Part shown: positions 1 through 8,637 of the stretch, one piece after another | How positions within the stretch are numbered: the stretch's first letter is position 1 | Layout: each line of letters begins with the position of its first letter | Source of the DNA: a bacterium | GTDB taxonomy: Bacteria > Patescibacteriota > Minisyncoccia > Moranbacterales > UBA2206 | Direction of reading: 5' to 3' | Assembly (NCBI GenBank): GCA_029567195.1 | Contig: JAKQLJ010000017.1 | Location: 1 to 49,443, forward strand | DNA length: 49,443 bases | Made by a program: the position numbers and the translations under genes | Notes under the pieces: model-generated | Database searches by the model: none | What the model was told of the DNA's origin: nothing | Seen by the model: only the letters and a program-made list of their open reading frames with translations

Positions 1-150
1 AAAAAATAAAAGAAAAATAAAATTATTTGGCCAGTATGATAAAGAATACTCAAGCAATAAGCATTGTTTGTATTTGACCGAATTTTAATAAAACTTCATA
101 ATGGGGAATAATAAAGAGGAATATGCATTAAAATTAACCGAACAATACCG

Positions 151-807
151 ATGCTAAACGACACTGCTTCAAAAAATGAAAAAAGCAGATCGGAAGTTAC
201 CGAAGAAAAAAAAGAAAAAAGAAACAGAGAAGGGATTATTGATAATGAATTGGTAAGGATGGTGAAGGAAGAAAATCAGGAAAAATATGCGGAAATCATC
301 GAAAGGTATCGAGGCAAACTTTTTGCCTATTTGTATCGTTTAATTGGAGAAAAAGAGGAGGCGGAAGATCTGCTTCAGGATGTTTTTATCAAAGCTTATC
401 GTAATCTTTCCAGCTACGATGCCAACAGAAGATTTTCTTCTTGGATTTATCGCATAGCTCACAATGAAGCGGTCAATCATATAAAGAAAAAATCACTGAG
501 AAAATTCATTCCTATTGATAACATTGTTTCTACCAAAGATAAGCTTAATTTTTCCAGTAATGAGGAAGATGCGCAAACCTCTTGGATCAGGAAGGAAACC
601 AATAAGGAGCTGGATGATGCCATCAACAAGCTGCCCCTAAAATACAAACAGGTCTTGGTATTACGTTATTATTCGGACAAGTCTTATGAAGAAATAGGCG
701 AAATATTAGGCAAGCCGGTAAATACCATAGGAACGCTTATTAAAAGGGCAAAAAACAGATTGTCATTGGAATTAAGCAATCCAAATAGCAGAGGATTGGG
801 GGATTGA
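151..807 (+). CDS. RNA polymerase sigma factor, sigma-70/ECF family
   Basis: Protein has region 2 (YRGKLFAYLYRLIGEKEEAEDLLQDVFIKAYRNL..RFSSWIYRIAHNEAVNHIKKK) and region 4 (LPLKYKQVLVLRYYSDKSYEEIGEILGKPVNTIGTLIKRAKNRL). Confidence 0.93.
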   Translation: MLNDTASKNEKSRSEVTEEKKEKRNREGIIDNELVRMVKEENQEKYAEIIERYRGKLFAYLYRLIGEKEEAEDLLQDVFIKAYRNLSSYDANRRFSSWIYRIAHNEAVNHIKKKSLRKFIPIDNIVSTKDKLNFSSNEEDAQTSWIRKETNKELDDAINKLPLKYKQVLVLRYYSDKSYEEIGEILGKPVNTIGTLIKRAKNRLSLELSNPNSRGLGD

Positions 808-897
808 TTATTTTTTTTCTTTATGCTAATATCTTCTTGTTGATTAAAAAAGTGCTTTTTGGCACTTCTTTAATTAAATTTAAAAGTTTAAATTATC

Positions 898-969
898 GGC
901 CTCATCGTCTATCGGTTAGGACATCAGGTTTTCATCCTGAAAAGAGGGGTTCGACTCCCCTTGAGGCTA
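898..969 (+). tRNA. tRNA-Glu (UUC)
   Basis: Acceptor GGCCTCA/TGAGGCT, anticodon loop TTTTCAT, T-arm AGGGG-TTCGACT-CCCCT. Confidence 0.93.
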
Positions 970-1129
970 CACACTAAAATGAGGTTAATTCAAATCCTTG
1001 TTTTTTGTTGCCTTTGGTGAAGGCTGGAACTTTTTGATCGTTGATTTTTTTTAACTTGCAATTATTAATTTTTAATGATTTAATAAATTGCCAACTTCTT
1101 TAACAACCAACTAAAAGGAGATTATAGAT

Positions 1130-1351
1130 ATGGAAATCAGGGTGGAAGTCGAAATCAACAGTTGTAGCGATTGTAATAAACATTATCTCTACACATGCGA
1201 AGGTTCATTTTGCAAACACCCTAGAATACAGGAATTACTTGGGGGAAAAAACGGTCTGATCAGTAATGGCTTCGTTGGTAAAGGATTTCCTGCATGGTGT
1301 CCTCTCAAGCCTGAAAATGAAAATACTGATTTGAGAAAGTATCTGAAGTAA
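1130..1351 (+). CDS. Small Cys-rich hypothetical protein (73 aa)
   Basis: Good SD (aaaggag) upstream; Cys-rich (CSDC...C...C...C), possibly metal binding; no family recognised. Confidence 0.6.
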   Translation: MEIRVEVEINSCSDCNKHYLYTCEGSFCKHPRIQELLGGKNGLISNGFVGKGFPAWCPLKPENENTDLRKYLK

Positions 1352-1382
1352 TAGCCAAATAGGTATTGTGATAAATATCTAT

Positions 1383-1416
1383 AGGAACGGTCGAGATTAA
1401 TCCCTTGGCCGTTTTA
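1383..1416 (+). terminator. Rho-independent terminator
   Basis: AACGG...CCGTT followed by TT-rich tract after the 1130-1351 ORF. Confidence 0.5.
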
Positions 1417-1556
1417 AATTTTAATTAAAACACAACATTGAAATTCTTTGACTTCCTTCCACTTATATTAATGTGTTCTATCCTCTAATGGCAGATATAA
1501 TAATGATATTTAAGCGATATTTTCTGTATATTTCATTTGTTTTCCGAATAATTGCC

Positions 1557-1645
1557 ACTCTTTTAGTTCCGTAATAAGCTGGTTCCAAGAGTTTCCAACT
1601 TAGGCTACGAATTTACGAAAAATGGCTACAGTCAGCCATTTTTTG
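1557..1645 (+). repeat. Conserved noncoding element copy 1 (TTCCG..ATAA.CTGGTTCCAA...AGGCTAC) ending in a hairpin/T-run
   Basis: Shares an ordered set of motifs with 2541-2631; followed by AAAAATGGCTacagtcAGCCATTTTTT. Confidence 0.6.
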
Positions 1646-1810
1646 TTTATGCTATTGACTTATATTAGTTTTTATGATAAGCTTTTTTGTTGATGAAGTT
1701 CTTTCACATGTCGAGTTGCCAATCATAAATTTGATTTTTTGAATTTATATTTAGCGACTCAAGTTAAAGAAATTATATGCATATAACCAGATGAAAAAAG
1801 GAGGTTGGAT

Positions 1811-2416
1811 ATGTATTACAGGAGCAAGACTTTTGATAATATAAATGTGAAGTTCGGATGTCTTCCTAACGGTCTGCCCGGGAAGATAATATCTCTCAGG
1901 GGAATCGGAAAAACAATGGTATTTCCAAGCTCAGGGTTTAACCCTATGATAGGGAAAAGTTATTGCTGTTTTCTGGTAATAGCAAATACCCAATACATAG
2001 AAGGAAGTAATTGTTTTCCGGTTGCGCATGCAACTGCTTACAGTGATGACGAAGCTGGCTCGGGAGAAGGTTTCACCCATACTTGGAAAAATCGTCACAG
2101 AGAGGTAGGAACTTCTTTGGCTGATTTGGCCATCGGTCTGGCTGGCATTCGTGAGCAACTTCCTGATCAGCGAAAGATCGTGAACCTCGTCGCTGTGCGG
2201 GATTATAAGAGGGCGGTGGTTGTTTTCGCTCCTCAATACCCTGGTCGTGATCCTGTGGTCGATAACTTGCCGTCGATGAGGTTTTTCTACACCAAGGACA
2301 AGCAAGAACTCATTCCTGGAAAGAAATACCGGGCTGAAGAAATTTCAGCCGTTCGCACCGGCAGAAGAAATGCAAGAAATGTGGAAATTGTGGAGGTTGT
2401 TGTAAGGATTTTGTAA
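1811..2416 (+). CDS. Hypothetical protein
   Basis: SD AAAGGAGG six nt before ATG 1811 (ORF track uses the upstream TTG at 1805); no family recognised. Confidence 0.6.
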   Translation: MYYRSKTFDNINVKFGCLPNGLPGKIISLRGIGKTMVFPSSGFNPMIGKSYCCFLVIANTQYIEGSNCFPVAHATAYSDDEAGSGEGFTHTWKNRHREVGTSLADLAIGLAGIREQLPDQRKIVNLVAVRDYKRAVVVFAPQYPGRDPVVDNLPSMRFFYTKDKQELIPGKKYRAEEISAVRTGRRNARNVEIVEVVVRIL

Positions 2417-2469
2417 ATGCCTTCACGTTCTTTTCGTGCATCAAGTTATTCTCGATTAGTGGTGCATTG

Positions 2470-2503
2470 TGAGGCGGGAGAGTTTTAAGCTTCCGCCTTT
2501 TTT
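2470..2503 (+). terminator. Rho-independent terminator
   Basis: AGGCGG..CCGCCTTTTTT hairpin plus T-run. Confidence 0.7.
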
Positions 2504-2540
2504 ATTTTTAATACTAAAAAGTAGTTTTCAATTTCTCCCA

Positions 2541-2631
2541 ACCTCTTAATTCCGCCATAATCTGGTTCCAACTATTGAGCAAGCAGGCTACTTTTCAAGC
2601 AAAAAACAACTTTCTGCTGTTTTTTGCTTAA
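2541..2631 (+). repeat. Conserved noncoding element copy 2
   Basis: Matches copy 1 (TTCCG..ATAA.CTGGTTCCAA...AGGCTAC) and ends in AAGCAAAAAACA...TGTTTTTTGCTT hairpin. Confidence 0.6.
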
Positions 2632-2652
2632 TTTGCGGATTTTTTAAGCCAT

Positions 2653-3510
2653 TTGCATAAAAACAAGGAAGTTATTATCATTAATGATATGGTTAAAAAG
2701 CTTTACAAGAAAGTAAAAAGCGTTATTTTCGCCAATCCGTCGTTGCTATATAAAGAAGAGATCCATCTTACTAATAAACCTTTCTTTTTTCAAGGAACAA
2801 ACGGAGAGGCGATTTTGCTTATTCATGGTTGGACATCGACACCCTACGAAGTAAGGCGGCTGGGTATATATCTGAACGAAAATGGCTATACTGTTTCCGG
2901 TCCGATGCTTTCTGGTCACGGAACCGTGCCGAAAGATCTGGAAAATATAAAGTGGAGCAATTGGATGATGGATATCAAAAAAGCTTACGGAGAGCTTAAG
3001 GAAAATCACGAAAAAGTTTATGTTGGGGGAACTTCTATAGGCGCCAGTCTGGCTATCATGTTGGCTAAAGAAAAAGAGGAAATTCCGGGACTGATTTTGA
3101 TGGCTGCTCCGTATAAGGTAAAATTTGAATTTTTGTCCATTCTTTTCGCCAAAATATTCAGTTTGTTTTTTCGATACAATAAAAAATATTATCCGCCGAC
3201 TTTTGGAGTTTCTACCACCATCACTCGCCTTATTGCTTATCAGACATATCCTGTTTCCAGTGCTTTGGAAACCTTCTCCCTCATTAAAATCGCCCGAAAA
3301 AAATTGGAAAAGATAAAAATGCCGGCGTTTTTAATTCAGTCCAAAAGCGATCATATAGTTTCCAAAAACAGCATGGAAAAAATTTATGACAAAATAGGAT
3401 CAAGAATAAAGAAGAAAAAATATATTCACCGTGCTTACCACACCTTTATTTCTGATATAAAAAACGAAAGCGTTTTTGAAGAAATATTGGATTTTATAAA
3501 AAGCAATTAA
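2653..3510 (+). CDS. Alpha/beta hydrolase (carboxylesterase/lipase-like)
   Basis: ILLIHGWTSTPYEVRRLG, nucleophile elbow GGTSIGAS, C-terminal His region (RAYHTF); start may be the downstream ATG at 2689. Confidence 0.85.
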   Translation: MHKNKEVIIINDMVKKLYKKVKSVIFANPSLLYKEEIHLTNKPFFFQGTNGEAILLIHGWTSTPYEVRRLGIYLNENGYTVSGPMLSGHGTVPKDLENIKWSNWMMDIKKAYGELKENHEKVYVGGTSIGASLAIMLAKEKEEIPGLILMAAPYKVKFEFLSILFAKIFSLFFRYNKKYYPPTFGVSTTITRLIAYQTYPVSSALETFSLIKIARKKLEKIKMPAFLIQSKSDHIVSKNSMEKIYDKIGSRIKKKKYIHRAYHTFISDIKNESVFEEILDFIKSN

Positions 3511-3536
3511 ATTATCATTACGGCGAGTCTTTATTT

Positions 3537-4715
3537 GTGGTGAATGATATGAAAATAGCTATTTTCACCAACAATTATCTTCCCAATCCTTATGGCGTTT
3601 CAGCTTCCATTGAAACTTTTCGCCATGAGTTGGAACGTCTGGGTCATACTGTTTTTATTTTCGCTCCCAAATGGCCGGGATATACTGATGAAAATAAAAA
3701 CGTTTTTCGTTATCCGGCCATCGATATAGAAATTAAAATCCGGTTTCCCATAGCCATCCCGTATTCTCTAAAAATCAGTAAAATTATTAAAAAGCTAGAT
3801 ATTGATGTGATTCATGCCCAGCATCCCAATCTTTTGGGAGGGGCAGCCATGAAATGGGCGAGAAAGCTTGCCCGCCGACGAGGCGGGAAAAAAATTCCCC
3901 TGGTCTTCACCTGGCACACTCTCTATGACCAATATACAAACTTCGTGCCTTTTTTGCCGTCTAAACTTTCCGCTTGGTACATCATCAAAAAGGCGGTTAA
4001 TTTTGCCAACAAAGCTGACGCTGTTGTAGCGCCGACTGACTCCATTATTCCTGTTTTGAAAAAATGGGGGGTAAAAAAAGAAATTGTTCCCGTAGCCACG
4101 GGGGTGATGGAAAAAGAATTCGAAAATCCCGATCGAAAATTAATCAGAGACAAATTCAATATAGCAGATGATGAAATTCTGTTGCTTTTGATTTCCCGTT
4201 TAACTAGTGAAAAAAACGTGGAGTTCGTTCTTGCCTCCATAAAAGACATTTTGAAAAACCGCCAAAATGCGAAATTATTGATTTCTGGTGGCGGATATCT
4301 GGTGCCAAAAATAAAAGAATTCATCAAGCAGGAAAAATTAGAAGAAAAAATTATTCTTACCGGAGTGGTGGAAAGGAAGGAAATTAAAAATGTTTTTGCT
4401 GCCGGAGATATTTTTGTTTATGGCTCGAAATCGGAAACCCAGGGAATGATTTTGACGGAAGCCATGTATTCCGGACTTCCTGTGGTGGCTGTCAACGCTA
4501 CCGGCTCCAATAGCTTGGTGTTAAATAATGCCAGCGGTTTTTTAGTGAAAGAAGACAAAAAAGAGTTTGGAAATGCCGTGGAAAAATTGATAAACGACAA
4601 AGATTTACGCCAAAGGTTCGGCGAAGCAGGCAAAAAAATCGCCCAGGATAATTTTACCAGCGCCATTTGCGCCAAAAAGATGCTGGGGGTGTATGAAAAG
4701 TGTCTGAACCACTGA
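3537..4715 (+). CDS. Glycosyltransferase family 4 (GT-B)
   Basis: MKIAIFTNNYLPNPYGVSASIETFRHELERLGHTV N-terminus and SKSETQGMILTEAMYSGLPVVAVNATG motif. Confidence 0.93.
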   Translation: MVNDMKIAIFTNNYLPNPYGVSASIETFRHELERLGHTVFIFAPKWPGYTDENKNVFRYPAIDIEIKIRFPIAIPYSLKISKIIKKLDIDVIHAQHPNLLGGAAMKWARKLARRRGGKKIPLVFTWHTLYDQYTNFVPFLPSKLSAWYIIKKAVNFANKADAVVAPTDSIIPVLKKWGVKKEIVPVATGVMEKEFENPDRKLIRDKFNIADDEILLLLISRLTSEKNVEFVLASIKDILKNRQNAKLLISGGGYLVPKIKEFIKQEKLEEKIILTGVVERKEIKNVFAAGDIFVYGSKSETQGMILTEAMYSGLPVVAVNATGSNSLVLNNASGFLVKEDKKEFGNAVEKLINDKDLRQRFGEAGKKIAQDNFTSAICAKKMLGVYEKCLNH

Positions 4716-4748
4716 TTAGCACTGATGGGCACATGATGACACTTGATT
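4701..4748. repeat. Left inverted repeat flanking GxxExxY gene
   Basis: TCTGAACCACTGATTAGCACTGATGGGCACATGATGACAC matches the reverse complement of 5144-5187. Confidence 0.65.
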
Positions 4749-4755
4749 TAAGAAA

Positions 4756-5142
4756 ATGGAAAAATATATAAACAAAAATTATTATAAATCAGATATAACT
4801 GCAAAAATAATCGGTTGTGCCCAAAAAGTTCATCGGCAACTTGGCAACGGTTTTCAGGAAGTGATTTACCAAAGATCTCTAGAAATAGAATTCGAGAAGG
4901 AAAAATTAAAATTTGAAAGAGAGAAAGAAATGGATATATTTTATGAAGATAAGTTAATTGGCAATAGAAGAGTGGATTTTCTTGTTGATAAGGATATTAT
5001 GGTTGAATTGAAAGCAATAACGAAATTAGAAGATGTGAATATTGCGCAACTCATAAATTATATCGAAGCTTATAAAGTTAAAGTTGGTTTACTTATTAAT
5101 TTCGGAACAAAAAGCCTGCAAGTAAAAAGATACATAAAATAA
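4756..5142 (+). CDS. GxxExxY family protein
   Basis: IIGCAQKVHRQLGNGFQEVIYQRSLEIEF (GxxExxY motif) with PDDEXK-like VDFLVDKDIMVELKA. Confidence 0.9.
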   Translation: MEKYINKNYYKSDITAKIIGCAQKVHRQLGNGFQEVIYQRSLEIEFEKEKLKFEREKEMDIFYEDKLIGNRRVDFLVDKDIMVELKAITKLEDVNIAQLINYIEAYKVKVGLLINFGTKSLQVKRYIK

Positions 5143-5143
5143 T

Positions 5144-5187
5144 TTCAGTGAAATCACGTGTGCTCAGGTGATAATCAGCGGTTCTGA
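5144..5187. repeat. Right inverted repeat flanking GxxExxY gene
   Basis: Reverse complement TCAGAACCGCTGATTATCACCTGAGCACACGTGATTTCACTGAA aligns with the left repeat. Confidence 0.65.
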
Positions 5188-5188
5188 T

Positions 5189-7321
5189 TTATTCCAAATG
5201 AATATGTTTTGAAAACCTTTCAAGTTCGTCTGCCAAAAGCGGATGTTTTTTTAATCGGGGATCAAGATGCATGATGCTTTGCGCTTCTTCACGGGCGCAC
5301 TTAACAAGTCGGATATTGGTAAGATTTTCCATAGTGATGTCAGGCAAACCTGATTGCAGAGTCCCAAAAAATTGTCCGGGACCCCTAAGCTCAAGATCGA
5401 TTTTGGAAATTTCGAAGCCGTCATTGGTTTTTTCCATTGCCTTGAGCCGGGAAACGGATTTTGTAGAAGAATTTTCCGTGAAAAGAAAACAATACGACTG
5501 ATGTTCTCCTCGGCCGACGCGGCCGCGGAATTGATGAAGCTGAGACAGGCCAAACCTCTCGGCATTTTCAATGATCATTACAGTGGCATTAGGGATATCA
5601 ATTCCGACTTCTACGACTGAAGTAGAAACCAGGATTTGAGTTTTTTTGTTTTTAAATTCCTTCATAATCTTTTCTTTTTCTTTGGCTTTTAACCGGCCAT
5701 GCATAAGACCGATTTTAAATTCGGAAAATATTTCAGATAATTTTTTATACTCTTCAGTGGCGGCCTTGACTTCAGACAAGACTTTTGATTCCTCAACCAG
5801 CGGAAAAATAACAAAAATCTGCCGACCAGAAGCAATCTCATGCCGGATAAAATTATAAATTTCTTTTCGTCCGGCCGGAGTGACGATCTTAGTGACGATC
5901 GGTTTTCTGTTGCGCGGCATTTCATCGAGAATCGAGAGGTCCAGACTGCCAAAAAAGGCAATAGCCAAAGTTCTTGGAATAGGGGTGGCGGTCATAGTGA
6001 GGAGATGGGGAATGGTATTATTTTTACCGTCACTTATATGCATAGTTTCACCCTGAAGCATAGCGCGTTGAGCGACACCGAAACGATGTTGCTCATCGAT
6101 AATAACCAAGGCTAAATTTTTGAATTTCACGTCTTTTTGAATCAGGGCGTGAGTGCCGATAACCAGATTTGTTTGGCCGGTGGATATTTTTTGGAGAAGA
6201 CCACTTCTCTTTTTATCATTCTTATGAAAGCGAGAATCCAGACTGGATCCCCGATCAGGTCGGGGATGACAATTAATAAGTTTATACGAATTAGTCAGCA
6301 ATGCAATATTAAAATCATAATTTTCAAACAGCTTACAAAAGCTTTCAAAATGCTGGCGTGCCAAAACTTCCGTCGGCGCCATAATAGCCACCTGAAAACC
6401 TGAAGAAATAGCCTGGAGAGATGAAATGGCGGCGACAATAGTCTTTCCCGAGCCAACGTCTCCTTCCAACAGCCGGTTCATCGGTTTGGATTTTTCCAGA
6501 TCCTTTAAGATTTCAAAGGAAGCTTTTCTTTGGGCGTCGGTTAATTTGAATGGCAGACGGGACACAAAATTTTTAATGAGCTCTTCCTCGAATGATATTC
6601 TTATGGAATTATTTTTATCCCATTGGTTTTTTATTTCCAGAGCCTTAAGCTGAACCAGGAACATTTCCTGGAAGGCGAATCGTTTTTGCGCTCTGATAAG
6701 CTTTTCTTTAGAATCGGGAAAATGAATTTGACTTAGGGCGGTATGAATATCATAAAGGTTAAATTTTTTCCTGATTTCAACCGGTAGGACATCGGGAATT
6801 TCACGGGCTGAAATGAGAAGCGGTTTTATCTGCCAACGGATCCATTTGGAAGAAATACCCGAGGTTTCGCTATAGATCGGAACCAGCCTGCCGGTGTTGG
6901 TTGCGTCCCGCGAAGCTTTTTCCCAAGCAGGACTGTTCATTGAAAAATATTTTCCGCGAATTTCCAATTTTCCTGACAATCTGACAATCGCTCTTTCCTT
7001 AAGGCTTTCCAAAATAAAAGGCTGGTTGAACCAAACGGCTTTTAGAGGTGTGCCGTTCTTATCTTGTAAAGTAATTTCAACAACGGTCATTCTGCGCTTA
7101 AAAATACGATTCAACTTCGTTTTTGTTATTTCTCCTTCAACTGTCACGCTTTCACCCAGATGGTCCTGGCTCAGTTCGACGGTTTTAGAAAAATCATCAT
7201 AACGAAAGGGGAAATAAAAAAGGAGATCCCGAACCGTCAGAAGGCCCATTTTTTCTAAAACCTTCTGGTATTTGGGAGTTATTTTGGGAATGGATTTTAG
7301 GGGGGAATCTGGACGAATCAT
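5189..7321 (-). CDS. recG: ATP-dependent DNA helicase RecG
   Basis: GDVGSGKT, IIDEQHRFGV, TATPIPRTLA, RGRVGRGEHQSYC motifs; wedge OB domain at the N-terminus. Confidence 0.97.
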   Translation of the reverse strand: MIRPDSPLKSIPKITPKYQKVLEKMGLLTVRDLLFYFPFRYDDFSKTVELSQDHLGESVTVEGEITKTKLNRIFKRRMTVVEITLQDKNGTPLKAVWFNQPFILESLKERAIVRLSGKLEIRGKYFSMNSPAWEKASRDATNTGRLVPIYSETSGISSKWIRWQIKPLLISAREIPDVLPVEIRKKFNLYDIHTALSQIHFPDSKEKLIRAQKRFAFQEMFLVQLKALEIKNQWDKNNSIRISFEEELIKNFVSRLPFKLTDAQRKASFEILKDLEKSKPMNRLLEGDVGSGKTIVAAISSLQAISSGFQVAIMAPTEVLARQHFESFCKLFENYDFNIALLTNSYKLINCHPRPDRGSSLDSRFHKNDKKRSGLLQKISTGQTNLVIGTHALIQKDVKFKNLALVIIDEQHRFGVAQRAMLQGETMHISDGKNNTIPHLLTMTATPIPRTLAIAFFGSLDLSILDEMPRNRKPIVTKIVTPAGRKEIYNFIRHEIASGRQIFVIFPLVEESKVLSEVKAATEEYKKLSEIFSEFKIGLMHGRLKAKEKEKIMKEFKNKKTQILVSTSVVEVGIDIPNATVMIIENAERFGLSQLHQFRGRVGRGEHQSYCFLFTENSSTKSVSRLKAMEKTNDGFEISKIDLELRGPGQFFGTLQSGLPDITMENLTNIRLVKCAREEAQSIMHLDPRLKKHPLLADELERFSKHIHLE
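6215..6278. repeat. Palindromic dispersed repeat inserted in frame in recG
   Basis: CCCCGATCAGGTCGGGGATGAC core; encodes CHPRPDRGSSLDSRFHKNDKK in RecG. Confidence 0.75.
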
Positions 7322-7414
7322 ATATTATTTAGTATAAGGTATTATGTATAATGTATAAAGCGGCGTAAAATATTAAGGATGGCATCAGGGTAAAAATTTG
7401 TAATATAAAAAACT

Positions 7415-8233
7415 ATGGCTGGTAAAAAATCAATCGGCATTTTTGATTCCGGATTTGGCGGACTCAGTGTTATGAAGGGCATTTTGAAAGAATTGCCCCA
7501 ATATGATTATGTTTATCTTGGCGATACCGCCCGAGTGCCTTATGGCACGCGTTCAAAAAATACAATCTACCGATTTACCAGACAGGCGGTGGATTTTTTA
7601 TCACAGAAAAATTGCGGACTTATCATTTTGGCTTGTAACACTGTTTCCAGCGAGGCTTTGTGGAAAATTCAACACGAATATGTTCCTCAAAAACATGGAG
7701 GCGAGAAAGTTCTTGGCGTTCTTATTCCGGCAATAGAGGAGGCGCTGAAAAAAACAAAAAACGGAAAAATAGGCATTATGGCGACGAACGCTACCGTAAA
7801 ATCAAAAGCTTTTTTTAAAAAAACCAAAAAAATTGATTCGCGAATGAAAATTTTTCAGGTGGCTTGTCCGGCTTTAGTGCCGCTGATTGAAGCGGGGAGA
7901 TACAACAGCCCGGAAATGGACGAGGCACTAAGGAAATATTTGAAACTTTTGTCCGGCAAGGAAATAGACACCTTGATTTTGGGCTGCACTCATTATGGAA
8001 TAATTGAGGGAAAGATAAGGAAGATAATCGGCCAGCGCTTAAGTGTAATTTCCCAATCAAAAATAATAGCCGGAAAATTGAAAAATTACCTGGATAGGCA
8101 TCCGGAGATAGAAAAAAGTCTCAGGAAAAATAAACGCCGGGTTTTTTATTCCACCGATCCGACTGATAATTTTGGGAATTTAGGAAGTAAATTTTTAGGG
8201 GAAAAAATAAAAGTGCAGAAAGCACTTTTGTGA
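7415..8233 (+). CDS. murI: Glutamate racemase
   Basis: IGIFDSGFGGLSVMKGI, DTARVPYG, ACNTVSS, LGCTHYGII motifs. Confidence 0.97.
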   Translation: MAGKKSIGIFDSGFGGLSVMKGILKELPQYDYVYLGDTARVPYGTRSKNTIYRFTRQAVDFLSQKNCGLIILACNTVSSEALWKIQHEYVPQKHGGEKVLGVLIPAIEEALKKTKNGKIGIMATNATVKSKAFFKKTKKIDSRMKIFQVACPALVPLIEAGRYNSPEMDEALRKYLKLLSGKEIDTLILGCTHYGIIEGKIRKIIGQRLSVISQSKIIAGKLKNYLDRHPEIEKSLRKNKRRVFYSTDPTDNFGNLGSKFLGEKIKVQKALL

Positions 8234-8243
8234 TATAATCTCG

Positions 8244-8316
8244 TGCGCTTAGCAGGAATTGAACCTGCGACCTTCTGGACCGCAACCAGACGCTCTATCC
8301 ACTGAGCTATAAGCGC
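8244..8316 (-). tRNA. tRNA-Arg (GCG)
   Basis: RC: GCGCTTATAGCTCAGTGGATAGAGCGTCTGGTTGCGGTCCAGAAGGTCGCAGGTTCAATTCCTGCTAAGCGC; acceptor GCGCTTA/TAAGCGC. Confidence 0.92.
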
Positions 8317-8467
8317 TTTTTATTTTTGTAAATCAACGGGATTTATCCGCCTCTGGCAAAATCTTCTGGACCCGTCTGCTTCGCGATTCAACTTATTAAT
8401 GGAATAATTTTAAACTTTATTGTTTATTAATGATATATCAATTAAATAGTTAACTCTTGCTGGCAGG

Positions 8468-8548
8468 CCGCAACCAGACGCTCCCTGCCTGCATGCCTAA
8501 CGGCATGTAAACCGGCAGGCAGGTATCCACTGAGCTATAAGCGCTTTT
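8468..8548 (-). pseudogene. Truncated tRNA-Arg 5' half interrupted by a 40-bp palindrome
   Basis: ccgcaaccagacgctc + [8484-8523 cctgcctgc...gcaggcagg] + tatccactgagctataagcgctttt, identical to the intact tRNA outside the insert. Confidence 0.85.
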
Positions 8549-8586
8549 ATTAAACAATATAAGATATAAAAGATAATATAGCAAGA

Positions 8587-8622
8587 GAAAAAACACGCAC
8601 TTTGTCGGTCGCGTGTTTTTGA
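8587..8622. terminator. Hairpin terminator, possibly bidirectional
   Basis: AAAAACACGC...GCGTGTTTTT. Confidence 0.6.
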
Positions 8623-8637
8623 TAAATTATCCGAAGA

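Noticed and set aside
1931-2305. Minus-strand ORF (124 aa)
   Set aside because: Overlaps the plus-strand ORF that has a good SD; no SD or family for the antisense one.
8244-8548. Interrupted tRNAs as genuine intron-containing tRNAs
   Set aside because: The 5' copies lack the 3' half entirely and an intact gene lies next to each, so remnants are the simpler reading.
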